From: Ignavibacteriales bacterium
GTDB lineage: Bacteria; Bacteroidota; Ignavibacteria; Ignavibacteriales; Ignavibacteriaceae
NCBI GenBank assembly: GCA_012517155.1
Contig: JAAYVN010000103.1
Location: 1-33,836, forward strand
Reading direction: 5' to 3'
DNA: 33,836 bases
In this document: piece after piece, positions 7,828-16,819 of the stretch
Layout: each line of letters starts with the position of its first letter
Position numbering within the stretch: position 1 is the first letter of the stretch
Program-made: the position numbers and the translations under genes
The notes under the pieces: model-generated
Told to the model about the DNA's origin: nothing
Databases searched by the model: none
The model's input: only the letters and a program-made list of their open reading frames with translations

Positions 7828-8904
7828 TTAACTATCTGCCTGCAGGCGCTCTGCCTTGTCGGCAAGTTTTAATTGTTCAATCAAATGATCCAGATCCCCG
7901 TTAATCACATCCGATAAGTTGTAAAGCGTCAGCCCTATGCGGTGATCTGTAACCCGGTTTTGCGGAAAATTGTAAGTGCGGATTTTATCGCTCCTGTCTC
8001 CGCTTCCAACCATTAATTTTCTTGCCGCGGCAATTTCACTGTTCTGTTCCCTGCTCTTCAGGTCGTAAAGTCTTGCCTTAAGTACCTTCAGGGCTTTCTG
8101 CCGGTTCTTCAGCTGCGATCTTTCATCCTGGCACTGCACAACAATACCCGTGGGCAGGTGAGTCATTCTTATTGCTGTTTCAACTTTATTAACATTCTGT
8201 CCTCCGGCACCACCGCTCCGGTAAACATCAATCTTAACATCGTTCATATTAAGGTCAATCTGAACATCCTCTATTTCAGGAAGCACTGCGACCGAAGCTG
8301 CAGAGGTGTGAACTCTTCCGCTAGCCTCAGTAACAGGAATCCGCTGAACCCTGTGCACACCACTTTCAAATTTAAGCTCGCCATATACATTATTCCCGGA
8401 AACCGAAAAAACAACTTCCTTAATTCCGTTCAATCCGGCGGTATCATTCATTTCGATAAGTTCAACAGTCCAGCCTTTGCTCTCCGCATAACGGGTGTAC
8501 ATTCTTAATAAATCCCCTGCAAACAGTGCCGCTTCATCACCCCCGGTACCGGCACGAATTTCAAAAATAATGTTTTTGTCGTCATTCGGATCTTTAGGAA
8601 GTAGAAGGACTTTTAACTCTTCTTCAAGAGTGTCCCGCTTCTCTTTCAGCTCTTCAAGTTCCAGAAAAGCCATATCGGCAAGTTCCTTATCCCCCCCGCT
8701 ATCCATTATCTCCTTGTTCCCCTCAATATCCTTAAGAACTTTTTCATACCGGTCAAACACCTCAATAATTTCACTTAGATTACTCCGTTCTTTACTAAGT
8801 GCAATCAGTTTTTCAGTATCGTTCACAATAGCGGGATTCTGCAGATCCTCGTTAATTCTGTCGTACTTTTCTTTTATTTTTCTTAATCTGTCTACCAGTT
8901 CCAT
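7828..8904 (-). CDS. prfA: Peptide chain release factor 1
   Basis: Class I release factor that reads UAA and UAG and triggers peptidyl-tRNA hydrolysis on the ribosome. At 358 residues it has the usual length. The codon-recognition tripeptide is P190-V191-T192 in RIPVTEASGRVHT, which marks RF1 (RF2 has SPF). The GGQ hydrolysis motif is at 234-236 in SGGAGGQNVNKVETA, whose Gln is normally methylated by PrmC (not in this window). The N-terminal helical domain is intact. It is the last gene of the minus-strand run that begins with alaS, 34 bases after the second coiled-coil gene, and ends at a strong terminator. Confidence 0.97.
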   Translation of the reverse strand: MELVDRLRKIKEKYDRINEDLQNPAIVNDTEKLIALSKERSNLSEIIEVFDRYEKVLKDIEGNKEIMDSGGDKELADMAFLELEELKEKRDTLEEELKVLLLPKDPNDDKNIIFEIRAGTGGDEAALFAGDLLRMYTRYAESKGWTVELIEMNDTAGLNGIKEVVFSVSGNNVYGELKFESGVHRVQRIPVTEASGRVHTSAASVAVLPEIEDVQIDLNMNDVKIDVYRSGGAGGQNVNKVETAIRMTHLPTGIVVQCQDERSQLKNRQKALKVLKARLYDLKSREQNSEIAAARKLMVGSGDRSDKIRTYNFPQNRVTDHRIGLTLYNLSDVINGDLDHLIEQLKLADKAERLQADS

Positions 8905-8938
8905 ACTTTTCTATTCTGTAAAATAAAGCCTCCTGAAA

Positions 8939-10150
8939 TTATAGGAGCTCTTCGTCTTCCTTGTTCAATATACTTTGAATCAACATATCCTTCTCTTCAA
9001 TTTCCTTCCGGAACTGTTGATTTTCCTCTTTAAGCCTCTCGAATTCCTCGTTCCTGATCCTCAATTCTTCTTCTCTCTCTTTTAAGGACTTCTCCATTAA
9101 TTCCTGTTTTTCATTAAGATTCCAGATTTCCACATTAAGGGTTTCCAGAGTGTTTTCCACGCTTATCTTTTCCTGCTCCTTTTCGGCAATTTCATTTTTC
9201 AGTTTTTCCACCTCGGCAAGAGAAAGTTCTCTCTGCTTCAGCAGGTTTTCCTCCTCACTTTTAATTCGGTAAATGTTTTCCATTACTGAATCAGCTTCTT
9301 TGCGTAGAGCTTCCACCTCCTGCCGGGTTTCGCTCAATTCCTGCTGCTCAATTGCCATTCTGGCTTCATCGGGAATTCCTTCAATGAACATTTCATACTG
9401 CCGCTTTTTTGATTCAAGTGAATCCAGTTTAGATAAAAGTATCTCCCGCTTTTCATTTCCGGCATACAGGTCCTCCTCGGTTTGCTTTAAAATGTACCGC
9501 ATGGAATCAAGCTCTTTTCTTGCGTTTGAGAGTTCCGCAATAACCTCATCCCTCGTAGCTTCGAATTGTTCAATTTCTTTGCTAAGATGCTCAGTGACTT
9601 TGTTTTTCTCTTCAATTGCCCTGTCCCGTTCTTCAACCTGTGAAAGAACTCCTCCCAGAAAGAGGGACAGATCAGCCTTTATGGAAACAAGTTTTTCCTT
9701 TGCGGAATCGAGCTTCCTCTCGAAATTAATCACGTTTTCGGTTTCGAGCTTTAGTCCTTTTAGATTATTCTCCAGCACTCCTGTGTCAGAAAGAAGTTGG
9801 TTTTTTTGACCGGTTAGCTTTTCCACCAGCGTAATGGTTTCATCAATCTGAAACCGGAGTTCGTTCAGTTTTTCTTCCTGAGCTGCAACTTCAGCCATCA
9901 GTGAATTATATCTTTTTTCGCTTTGATTAATCTCACTCAGCAAGTCCTCCCTCACCGTTTTCAGATTATCAATATTTGTGGAAAGCGAATTGAAAGTACG
10001 GCTCATTTCTTCTTTCACTTTCATAAAACCGGCGGAAGATTTTTCAGAAGAGTCTTTCAGAAGATTTATCTCGTTCTGAAGCGTTATCAACTCATATTTG
10101 AGTTTCTCACGTTCAAGCATTAACTCGTCAATATTTTTAATGTCGCTCAT
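8939..10150 (-). CDS. Long coiled-coil protein of unknown function (403 aa)
   Basis: Nearly the whole protein is predicted coiled coil: heptad-rich, dominated by Glu, Lys, Leu, Gln and Ser, with almost no Pro or Gly and only one short break near FIEGIPDEARMA (about 256-267). There is no signal peptide, membrane segment, ATP-binding site or enzymatic motif. It ends in the acidic/hydrophobic tail NKEDEELL. The ATG has GGAG about seven bases upstream. It starts 12 bases after the stop of the related 365-residue coiled-coil gene and precedes prfA. N-termini of the two proteins align loosely (KNIDELMLEREKL against KKIDALELEVAFL), suggesting old tandem duplication. A scaffold or filament role is inference only. 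Confidence 0.85.
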   Translation of the reverse strand: MSDIKNIDELMLEREKLKYELITLQNEINLLKDSSEKSSAGFMKVKEEMSRTFNSLSTNIDNLKTVREDLLSEINQSEKRYNSLMAEVAAQEEKLNELRFQIDETITLVEKLTGQKNQLLSDTGVLENNLKGLKLETENVINFERKLDSAKEKLVSIKADLSLFLGGVLSQVEERDRAIEEKNKVTEHLSKEIEQFEATRDEVIAELSNARKELDSMRYILKQTEEDLYAGNEKREILLSKLDSLESKKRQYEMFIEGIPDEARMAIEQQELSETRQEVEALRKEADSVMENIYRIKSEEENLLKQRELSLAEVEKLKNEIAEKEQEKISVENTLETLNVEIWNLNEKQELMEKSLKEREEELRIRNEEFERLKEENQQFRKEIEEKDMLIQSILNKEDEELL

Positions 10151-10162
10151 ACAGATACTCCA

Positions 10163-11260
10163 TTATAATTGCAGTTCATCGGAAGAAAGATTTTTAATAA
10201 AAACCACCATTTCGTTTTTTATCTTCTCGCTTTCATAACGGATTTCGGAAAGTTTTTCTTCTGATTCTTTCAGCAGGATCTTAACAGCCTCTTTCCGGTT
10301 CTGATACTCAAGCAGTTCCTTTTTTGTAATGTCAATAAGATTTTTTAGATCGGCAAGTTCAGTTTCTTTGCTGCTTATTGATTCATTATACCTGTTTTTA
10401 AGGTTGATAATTGCCTCTGTCTCGTTTTTCATACTGAGCAATTCTTTTTCGGTATTTATCTTATCCTCGGTATATCTTGCATACTCCCCAATCAGCCCCC
10501 GGTTCTTTTGCGCCATATCATTAACGTCCTCCGATACTTTAACAAGCAGGGAAGCTGTTTCTTCTTCGAGCCTGATTTTACTGGCGCGGACTTCTGCATA
10601 CTCGCCATTAATTTTTTCAAGCTGCTGCCGGGCATAGTTAGTCTCTGATTCTATGGATTCCCGCTGCTCCACAAGCTGGTTAATCCTTTTCTTAACTTCT
10701 GTTTCCTTTTCCTCCAGTTCAATAATACCTGCCAGCAGGGTATCCTTGCTGTTTAATCTTTCCTCCATTTCTTCAATAAGCAGGCGGTTCTGATCAACAG
10801 ATTCCAGCAGCTCATTATTGAGGATCTTATTGCGTTCAACTTCAGCAGAAATATTTTCAAGCGCTGCTTTCCTTGTTTCCGCTTCGGACTCAAGGGTGTT
10901 TAACTCCTCTCTTTTCAGCGGTAGCAGTGCTTCGATAGTTTCATTTTCCCCTGTTTTATCAAGAATACTTTGTTGGAGGGATTCGAGTTTAACAGTTAAT
11001 TCATCCGCCTCCGTTTTTTTATTCGTTATCACGGAATCAATCCCGGCAAGGGTATCCATCTTTTCCTGCCATTCCGCATTTATTTGATCAAAGTCAGCAA
11101 GCAAGGCTTCCTTTTTTTCAAGGAGTTCGGATATTTCCTCGGTGGTTTCGATTTTATCCCGGATTTCCTGAATGGTGTCATTCTTATCCTCCAGCTTCTG
11201 TTTGAGGAAAGCGACTTCAAGCTCCAGAGCGTCAATTTTTTTCTTATTAAACAAATCCAT
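10163..11260 (-). CDS. Long coiled-coil protein of unknown function (365 aa)
   Basis: A continuous coiled-coil protein from about residue 8 to 350, rich in Glu, Leu, Lys and Ile, with no signal peptide, membrane span or recognised globular domain. It starts MDLFNKKKIDALELE and ends SSDELQL, similar in style to the DEELL end of its downstream neighbour. GGAG sits before the ATG. It lies 33 bases after queD and 12 before the second coiled-coil gene, so both are likely cotranscribed with alaS-queE-queD. Lack of Walker motifs argues against SMC or RecN. What it binds cannot be said from the sequence. Confidence 0.85.
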   Translation of the reverse strand: MDLFNKKKIDALELEVAFLKQKLEDKNDTIQEIRDKIETTEEISELLEKKEALLADFDQINAEWQEKMDTLAGIDSVITNKKTEADELTVKLESLQQSILDKTGENETIEALLPLKREELNTLESEAETRKAALENISAEVERNKILNNELLESVDQNRLLIEEMEERLNSKDTLLAGIIELEEKETEVKKRINQLVEQRESIESETNYARQQLEKINGEYAEVRASKIRLEEETASLLVKVSEDVNDMAQKNRGLIGEYARYTEDKINTEKELLSMKNETEAIINLKNRYNESISSKETELADLKNLIDITKKELLEYQNRKEAVKILLKESEEKLSEIRYESEKIKNEMVVFIKNLSSDELQL

Positions 11261-11293
11261 AATTTCTCCAATATAAAAACATATCGGTAAACT

Positions 11294-11707
11294 TTAAAAT
11301 ACTAATTCATCCTGTACAAAACAATCGGAAGTTTCAAAGAGAAGACACTTTATCCCTTTTATTTTTCCTGGCAGATCAGTCTTTCTGATCTCGCACAAAA
11401 AGTAATTACAAAGATTCTCCGCGGTACTCTGAAAATCAACCAGGACCATCTTGCTGTCGAGTTGTTTAAGCACCTCAATTAACTCGGTATCCTTCTCATA
11501 AGCAATAAAGCTATGGTCAAGTTTTTCTAACAGTGGTTTTACTGCGTTATCCAGATCATAGAAATCAATCACTATCCCGTTTTCATCGGGAGTACCTTCA
11601 ACTTCCAGTACCACCTTATAGGAATGTCCGTGCAGGTTTCTGCAACCTCCGGTGTGGAAAGGAAGACGGTGCCCCATTTCCCATTTATATTCTCTTACTA
11701 TTTTCAT
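11294..11707 (-). CDS. queD: 6-carboxy-5,6,7,8-tetrahydropterin synthase
   Basis: PTPS/QueD family enzyme converting dihydroneopterin triphosphate to 6-carboxytetrahydropterin, the second step to preQ0 and queuosine. Zinc ligands are H13, H26 and H28 (MGHRLPFH and NLHGHSY), and the catalytic Cys is C22 in GGCRNLHGH. The LDHSF motif (near 63-67) and FETSD near the C-terminus complete the site. The 137-residue length fits bacterial QueD. AAGGAT precedes the ATG. It sits 24 bases after queE, and QueE uses its product, so the pair is functionally linked. queC, queF and folE are not in this window. Confidence 0.93.
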   Translation of the reverse strand: MKIVREYKWEMGHRLPFHTGGCRNLHGHSYKVVLEVEGTPDENGIVIDFYDLDNAVKPLLEKLDHSFIAYEKDTELIEVLKQLDSKMVLVDFQSTAENLCNYFLCEIRKTDLPGKIKGIKCLLFETSDCFVQDELVF

Positions 11708-11731
11708 TCTTATCCTTTTGTAAACTATTTA

Positions 11732-12370
11732 TCAGACGCCTCTTTTATCCGGATCCCAGATATACTTATGCAGTTGGAGCTGAAGCCTGGCCGGAAGATT
11801 ATCCCTTAAAATCCATCCGGCAATTTCAACCGGCTTAATTTTTCCAAAAACGGGCGAGATCAGAACTTCACACCTGTTTGCCAGTTCATATTCTTCAATT
11901 TTCCGCTTTGCCCAGTTATAATCATCCTCATCCCCTACAACGAACTTGACTTCGTCCTCTTTTTTGAGACTCTCAATATTACTCCAGAGATTCTTTGACT
12001 CCATTTTACTGGAAGGGGTTTTCAGGTCCATAATTATCTTTACCCGCGTATCAACATCCTTGATTGGAAGACTCCCTCCCGTTTCCAGCATCACTTTGTA
12101 TCCAACATCACATAGAGCCTGCATCAACTTCAAAGACTCCTTCTGCACCAGGGGCTCCCCACCGGTAACCTCAACCAGATTACATCTGTAAGTCCCGGTT
12201 TCAAAAAGTATATCATCAATGGACATATCCTTTCCCTCAAAAAAGGCATACTCGGTATCGCAGTAAGTACACCGCAGGTTGCAGTAGGTAAGCCGCACAA
12301 ACACGCACGCAAGCCCGGCTGCAGTTCCCTCTCCCTGAATTGAGTGAAATATTTCATTGACTTTAAGCAT
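11732..12370 (-). CDS. queE: 7-carboxy-7-deazaguanine synthase
   Basis: Radical SAM enzyme that converts 6-carboxytetrahydropterin to 7-carboxy-7-deazaguanine in preQ0/queuosine synthesis. The [4Fe-4S] cluster ligands are C30, C34 and C37 in YCNLRCTYC, the CxxxCxxC arrangement. SIQGEGTAAG near 10-19 and VTGGEPLVQ near 68-76 are the family's SAM and substrate motifs. At 212 residues it is normal for Bacteroidota QueE. The start codon follows the alaS stop by one base, so translation is likely coupled. Its partner queD follows by 24 bases. Confidence 0.94.
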   Translation of the reverse strand: MLKVNEIFHSIQGEGTAAGLACVFVRLTYCNLRCTYCDTEYAFFEGKDMSIDDILFETGTYRCNLVEVTGGEPLVQKESLKLMQALCDVGYKVMLETGGSLPIKDVDTRVKIIMDLKTPSSKMESKNLWSNIESLKKEDEVKFVVGDEDDYNWAKRKIEEYELANRCEVLISPVFGKIKPVEIAGWILRDNLPARLQLQLHKYIWDPDKRGV

Positions 12371-12371
12371 C

Positions 12372-14957
12372 TCAAATAATATATTTTCTTACTATATTTT
12401 CCGTTTCTTCAAGCGCAGCATTAATTTTTGTAATATCCTTACCTCCGGCAGTAGCAAGGTGAGGTTTCCCCCCGCCTCCGCCGCCAACAAGCCTGGCAAG
12501 ATCCCCCACAATTTTGCCTGCACTCAGGTTTTTATCCTTTACCAGCAAATCCGAAACAACGCAAACAAGTCCCACTTTACCATCAATTTCCGAAGCCAGT
12601 ATCCCCACACCGTTTTTTATTCTGTTTCTGATCTCATCCCCAAAGGATTTTAGTTCGTCCATGTTTTCAACTCTCACTCTCCCTTTATAAAGTTGAATCC
12701 CATTTACGTCAGTATAGGACGCAAGTATATCCGGAATCTGTTTCATCTTCTCCTTTAGCTTGAACTCGGCAAGTTCTTTTTCTAGTCTTCTTTTTTCCTC
12801 CAGGATTTCCTCAATCCGTTTTTGTTCAAACGCTATTTTATCTTCCTGTTTACGAATCAACTCCTCCACACCGCGTCCTGTAACGGCTTCAATTCTCCGC
12901 ACTCCGCTTGCAATGGACGATTCGGAAACAATCTTGAATAACCCTATCTGGGATGAATTCTTCACATGTGTGCCACCGCAAAATTCAAGCGTAAAATCCC
13001 CGAACTGCACTACGTTTACTTTCTCGCCGTAGTTATCACCAAAGAACATTAATGCCCCCATCTTCTTTGCCTCCTCAAAAGGAACGTTACGGTGATGGTG
13101 AAGCTCAAGATTCCTGCGAAGTTGCTTATTTACCAGCGTTTCAATTTCGTATATTTCATCGTCCGTAAGTTTTGCAAAGTGAGTAAAATCAAAACGCAGA
13201 TAGTCCGGACCAACAAAGGACCCCGCTTGCTGAACATGTGTTCCCGCTATCTTACGAAGTGCCGCATGGACAAAGTGAGTAACCGAGTGGTTTCTCATTA
13301 TATCAAGTCTCCTCACTTCATTAACTCTTGCGGTGACCTCAATCCCTTCGTGTATCACCACATCCGCCGGATTATCCGCAATATGGATTACCAGATTGTT
13401 ATACTTTACCAAACTGATTATTGGAAGCGAGGTATCAGAAATTTCAATAATCCCCTCATCACTTACCTGTCCTCCTGACTCCGCATAAAACGGAGTACGG
13501 TCCAGTACAATCAGGACATTCGTGCCATCCTGTTTGAATGCTGTTATTTTAGCTCGGTCAACAAGAGTATCATAACCCGTGAATTCGGAATGGAGATTTG
13601 CAAGGTCCAGACCATTCAGGTCAAGATCCGAGATGTTAATCTGAGCAAGTTTATTTTTATTTGCCGTGCGAGCTCTTTCCTTTTGCTCATTCATCAGATC
13701 ATTAAAACCGGCTTCATCAATTGTTATTCCCGTCTCCTTTGCCATAACGTTGGTCAGGTCAAGCGGAAATCCGAAAGTATCATAAAGCCTGAAAGCATCC
13801 TGACCCGACATTCTGCTTTGATTATTCTTTTTTAGATTTTCCGTTATCCCTTCAAACAGTTCAATACCCCGGTCCAGCGTCTTATTAAAACTTTCCTCTT
13901 CTGAACGGATAATTTTCTTGATGAGTCCCTGCTTTTCAGAGATTTCGGGGAACATTTTACCCATGTTATCAACAAGTATATCCACAAGAGAATAAAGGAA
14001 AGGTTCTCGGAGATTGAGTTTCCTCCCATATCTGGAGGCTCTGCGAAGAATACGGCGGAGTACATAGCCCCTCCCTTCGTTTCCCGGAGTTGCCCCGTCT
14101 GCAATTGCAAACGTCAGCGTACGGATATGATCCGCTATTACACGCATCGGTATTTTATGTTCTTCCGAGTCGTACTTAACACCTGAAATTACCGAAATTT
14201 TATCAATGAGCGGCATAAAAACATCGGAGTCATAATTTGAAGATTTATTCTGCAGAACCGCACAAACTCTCTCGAACCCCATCCCCGTATCCACATGCTT
14301 GGCGGGAAGTTCGTGCAGTGTTCCGTTTTCATCCCGGTTGTACTGAATAAAAACCAGATTCCAGATCTCGATACATTCAGGTTTTCCTGCATTAACCAGA
14401 GAGGGATTTTCCAGATCATCGCTTAAGTTAATATGAATCTCAGAGCAGGGTCCGCACGGTCCCGTCTCCCCCATTTCCCAGAAATTATCCTTTTCATCAA
14501 ACCTCAGGATATGTGCAGGATTGATATCCGTTTTCGATTTCCAGAGTTGGAAAGCCTCATCATCAGTCCGGTAAACAGTAGCCCAAAGTCGTTCCTTAGG
14601 GAGTTTCCATACAACAGTTAGCAGTTCCCATGCCCATTCAATTGCCTCCGCTTTATAGTAATCACCAAAAGACCAGTTGCCAAGCATTTCGAAAAAAGTA
14701 TGGTGATAAGTATCGTAACCAACTTCCTCAAGGTCGTTATGCTTACCGCTGACGCGAATACATTTTTGACTATTGGCAGCCCGTTTATAATCGCGGGTGC
14801 CTTTCCCAAGAAAAACGTCCTTAAACTGGTTCATCCCCGCATTTGCAAAAAGAAGTGTTGGGTCTTCATAAGGAACAACCGGAGAACTCTGGACGATTTT
14901 ATGCTCTTTATTTTTGAAAAAATCAAGAAATTGCTGTCTGATTTCAGATGAAGTCAT
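12372..14957 (-). CDS. alaS: Alanyl-tRNA synthetase
   Basis: Charges tRNA-Ala. The 861-residue protein has the full bacterial layout. The class II catalytic domain is N-terminal (FFKNKEH at 13-19, FANAGMNQFK at 37-46, HHTFFEMLGNWSFGDYYK from 85, GRGYVLRRILRRA from 295). The editing domain carries H557-x3-H561 in NHSVTHFVH and C660/H664 in CGGTH. A coiled linker follows, then a C-Ala domain with a GGGGGG run near the end. AGGA precedes the ATG. It is the first gene of the minus-strand run alaS-queE-queD-coiled coils-prfA. Confidence 0.97.
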   Translation of the reverse strand: MTSSEIRQQFLDFFKNKEHKIVQSSPVVPYEDPTLLFANAGMNQFKDVFLGKGTRDYKRAANSQKCIRVSGKHNDLEEVGYDTYHHTFFEMLGNWSFGDYYKAEAIEWAWELLTVVWKLPKERLWATVYRTDDEAFQLWKSKTDINPAHILRFDEKDNFWEMGETGPCGPCSEIHINLSDDLENPSLVNAGKPECIEIWNLVFIQYNRDENGTLHELPAKHVDTGMGFERVCAVLQNKSSNYDSDVFMPLIDKISVISGVKYDSEEHKIPMRVIADHIRTLTFAIADGATPGNEGRGYVLRRILRRASRYGRKLNLREPFLYSLVDILVDNMGKMFPEISEKQGLIKKIIRSEEESFNKTLDRGIELFEGITENLKKNNQSRMSGQDAFRLYDTFGFPLDLTNVMAKETGITIDEAGFNDLMNEQKERARTANKNKLAQINISDLDLNGLDLANLHSEFTGYDTLVDRAKITAFKQDGTNVLIVLDRTPFYAESGGQVSDEGIIEISDTSLPIISLVKYNNLVIHIADNPADVVIHEGIEVTARVNEVRRLDIMRNHSVTHFVHAALRKIAGTHVQQAGSFVGPDYLRFDFTHFAKLTDDEIYEIETLVNKQLRRNLELHHHRNVPFEEAKKMGALMFFGDNYGEKVNVVQFGDFTLEFCGGTHVKNSSQIGLFKIVSESSIASGVRRIEAVTGRGVEELIRKQEDKIAFEQKRIEEILEEKRRLEKELAEFKLKEKMKQIPDILASYTDVNGIQLYKGRVRVENMDELKSFGDEIRNRIKNGVGILASEIDGKVGLVCVVSDLLVKDKNLSAGKIVGDLARLVGGGGGGKPHLATAGGKDITKINAALEETENIVRKYII

Positions 14958-14985
14958 TTTATCCTAATTATTTTAATATAACTTA

Positions 14986-14993
14986 CAAAAATA
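14986..14993 (-). promoter_or_regulatory. Possible -7 promoter element for the alaS operon
   Basis: On the minus strand TATTTTTG lies 29 bases before the alaS ATG and matches the Bacteroidota TAnnTTTG consensus. No clear TTG -33 box was found at the right spacing, so this is a weak call based on one element. Confidence 0.3.
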
Positions 14994-15126
14994 AGGAATT
15001 ATAAGGTAATTCGGAATTATTCAGTTAAAAAGGGAGGTTCTCAAACAAAATACCCCACTCATTCACATAAATTTAACATACCGCAAGCGGGACAGCTCAG
15101 TTATTTATTATTTATTTAACGTTAAT

Positions 15127-15185
15127 AATGTCTTCAGACATTGGGTTGAGAAGTAAATTAAAATATCATAACGGTTTTAACCGTT
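15127..15185. repeat. Two nearby palindromes, possible operators
   Basis: AATGTC/GACATT (15127-15132 and 15137-15142) flanks TTCA. AACGGTT/AACCGTT (15170-15176 and 15179-15185) is a perfect inverted repeat around TT. The second sits about 190 bases upstream of alaS and has the symmetry of a dimeric regulator site, but no regulator gene is nearby. Confidence 0.35.
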
Positions 15186-15600
15186 TACTTCTTTGCGGAA
15201 TCATTTCAGGAGGTAATTGAGTGTCAGTGCAATAAAAAGATTTGAAATTATCCATGCACCCTAAACCTTATTTTTACCCCTCCCTCCGTCTCTCCCTCCC
15301 TTCGTCTTAAGTCTCAACGACCCAACCTCTTTTCACCCTTCCCTTCTGCTCCCCTTTCGAACCTTCATCCTTAAAAGAAAAATGCTGTTTTTAGCCCATT
15401 TTCGCAGTTTGACAAATTATACATAATTTTGACATTTTGTACGCAAAGCCCCTCTAACTTGCCTCTAACTTGCCCCTGCCTTGCTGTTTCACTGTTTCAC
15501 ATTTCATCTTTTAGTTTCTTAACCTTTTTATCTCTTAGCCTTTTTTCCGCCATCTGTCTTCTAAGTAAATCTCTCAACAAAAAAACAACTCGTGTTCCGG

Positions 15601-15626
15601 ATACAACTCTCCCAATAAAGTTGTAT
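15601..15626. other. 8-bp hairpin upstream of the peptidase genes
   Basis: ATACAACT (15601-15608) and AGTTGTAT (15619-15626) pair perfectly around a 10-base loop. The flanks are AT-rich without a full T-run, so it may be a weak terminator or a leader structure for the gene at 15722. Confidence 0.35.
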
Positions 15627-15721
15627 TTATTAATTAAGTGCTTTTTAATCCACTTATAGAGTTTGGTATTCACTCGGAGTATAACTAAATTTGTAGTAAT
15701 TGAAATTGTTCAGGTGATGAT

Positions 15722-16678
15722 TTGAAATTAAAAATAATTTGGTTGGCATTTATGATATCTATTTTCTTTTCATGCAATGATAACAAATCCGGTTTGACTC
15801 CGCAAATATTGGAGGGATATGTTCAAACGGAGGACGGTAAAGTTTGGTATAAAATTATTGGTACTGATAAACCCGGAATACCATTGCTTGTTGTACACGG
15901 AGGACCTGGGGCTCCCCATGATTATCTGGAACCACTTGGTGATTTGGCAAACGAACGCCCTGTTGTTTTTTACGACCAGCTTGGATGCGGAAATTCGGAT
16001 AGACCTTCCGATTCTGCTCTCTGGAGCGTTCAGAGATTCGTCAACGAACTTGAAACTGTCAGAAAACATCTGAATCTTGAAAGTGTGCATATATTGGGAC
16101 AGTCCTGGGGAACAATGCTCAGCGTTGAGTATATCCTCAGAAAAAATCCTGAAGGGGTGCGCTCATTGATTTTATCTGCCCCTTATCTAAGCACTCCTCG
16201 CTGGGAGGCGGATCAGAAATTGCTGATAGCAAAATTACCGGAGAATATCCGGAATACAATAACCGAACATGAACAAACAGGTGATTATTCCTCCCCCGCT
16301 TATCAGGAGGCTATGTCCCATTTTTATAATCTGTATTTGTGCCGCCTTGATCCCTGGCCGGATTGTCTGAACCGCACAATGACAAAAATGGGAATTGAAG
16401 TTTATAATTATATGTGGGGACCGAGTGAGTTCACCATGACCGGAACTTTAAAGAATGCAGATCTTACCGGAAAACTTAAATATATTAAAGTGCCGGTGCT
16501 GTTTACATGTGGTGAATTTGACGAAGCAACTCCGGCAACAACTGAATATTTTAAAGACAAGCTGCCGGGCTCGGAAATCCGTATTTTTTCTGGCGCATCT
16601 CACAGCCATCATCTGGAAAAAAGAAACGCCTACCTTGATACAGTCAGAGATTTTCTGGACAGATGCGAAGTTAAATAA
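15722..16678 (+). CDS. Proline iminopeptidase-like alpha/beta hydrolase, lipoprotein
   Basis: A 318-residue S33-type alpha/beta hydrolase. Peptidases of this group remove N-terminal proline from peptides. HGGPG at 59-63 is the oxyanion motif typical of the family. S128 in GQSWG is the nucleophile, D267 in GEFDEATP the acid and H294 in SGASHSHH the base; a helical cap lies between about 155 and 245. The N-terminus is a lipoprotein signal with Cys18 after IFFS, so the enzyme should be membrane-anchored, facing the periplasm or surface. The start is TTG, supported by AGGTGA at 15712-15717. The M1 aminopeptidase follows 141 bases later, suggesting shared peptide scavenging. Other hydrolase substrates are possible. 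Confidence 0.86.
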   Translation: MKLKIIWLAFMISIFFSCNDNKSGLTPQILEGYVQTEDGKVWYKIIGTDKPGIPLLVVHGGPGAPHDYLEPLGDLANERPVVFYDQLGCGNSDRPSDSALWSVQRFVNELETVRKHLNLESVHILGQSWGTMLSVEYILRKNPEGVRSLILSAPYLSTPRWEADQKLLIAKLPENIRNTITEHEQTGDYSSPAYQEAMSHFYNLYLCRLDPWPDCLNRTMTKMGIEVYNYMWGPSEFTMTGTLKNADLTGKLKYIKVPVLFTCGEFDEATPATTEYFKDKLPGSEIRIFSGASHSHHLEKRNAYLDTVRDFLDRCEVK

Positions 16679-16819
16679 TTTCTTAGGATTTATTGCCACT
16701 GGAAGTAGAATAGAGCATTAGTTCCCTCTTTTTTATACCTTTTTTCCACAAAGAAATAATCGTAATTTTAGCTTTGTAATTTTCTATGTTTGACAATTTA
16801 ATTTGAGAATGGACTGCGA

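Larger units (their letters stand above)
14994..15721. other. Gene-free, pyrimidine-rich intergenic stretch
   Basis: About 730 bases between the divergent alaS operon and the peptidase genes. The middle (about 15260-15560) is strongly C/T-rich on plus with short repeated words, such as two CTCTAACTTGCC copies near 15452-15475 and paired TTTCAC words near 15487-15500. The only sizeable frame (15429-15659) has biased composition and no ribosome site, and is rejected. Two clean inverted repeats are listed separately. No tRNA or known RNA was recognised. Confidence 0.5.

Noticed and set aside
8495-8926. 143-residue Ser-rich frame opposite prfA
   Set aside because: It is the antisense of a certain gene; its Ser/Arg-rich composition is what the complement of Glu/Lys-rich coding sequence gives.
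9273-9809. 178-residue Ser-rich frame opposite the 403-residue coiled-coil gene
   Set aside because: Same antisense artefact; the minus-strand frame has a ribosome site, operon context and coherent heptads.
10163-11260. SMC or RecN-like ATPase for the coiled-coil proteins
   Set aside because: No Walker A, Walker B, signature motif or hinge domain is present in either protein.
15429-15659. 76-residue plus-strand frame in the pyrimidine-rich spacer
   Set aside because: TTG start, no ribosome site, strongly biased Ser/Leu/Phe/Pro composition that simply reflects C/T-rich DNA, and no recognisable motif.
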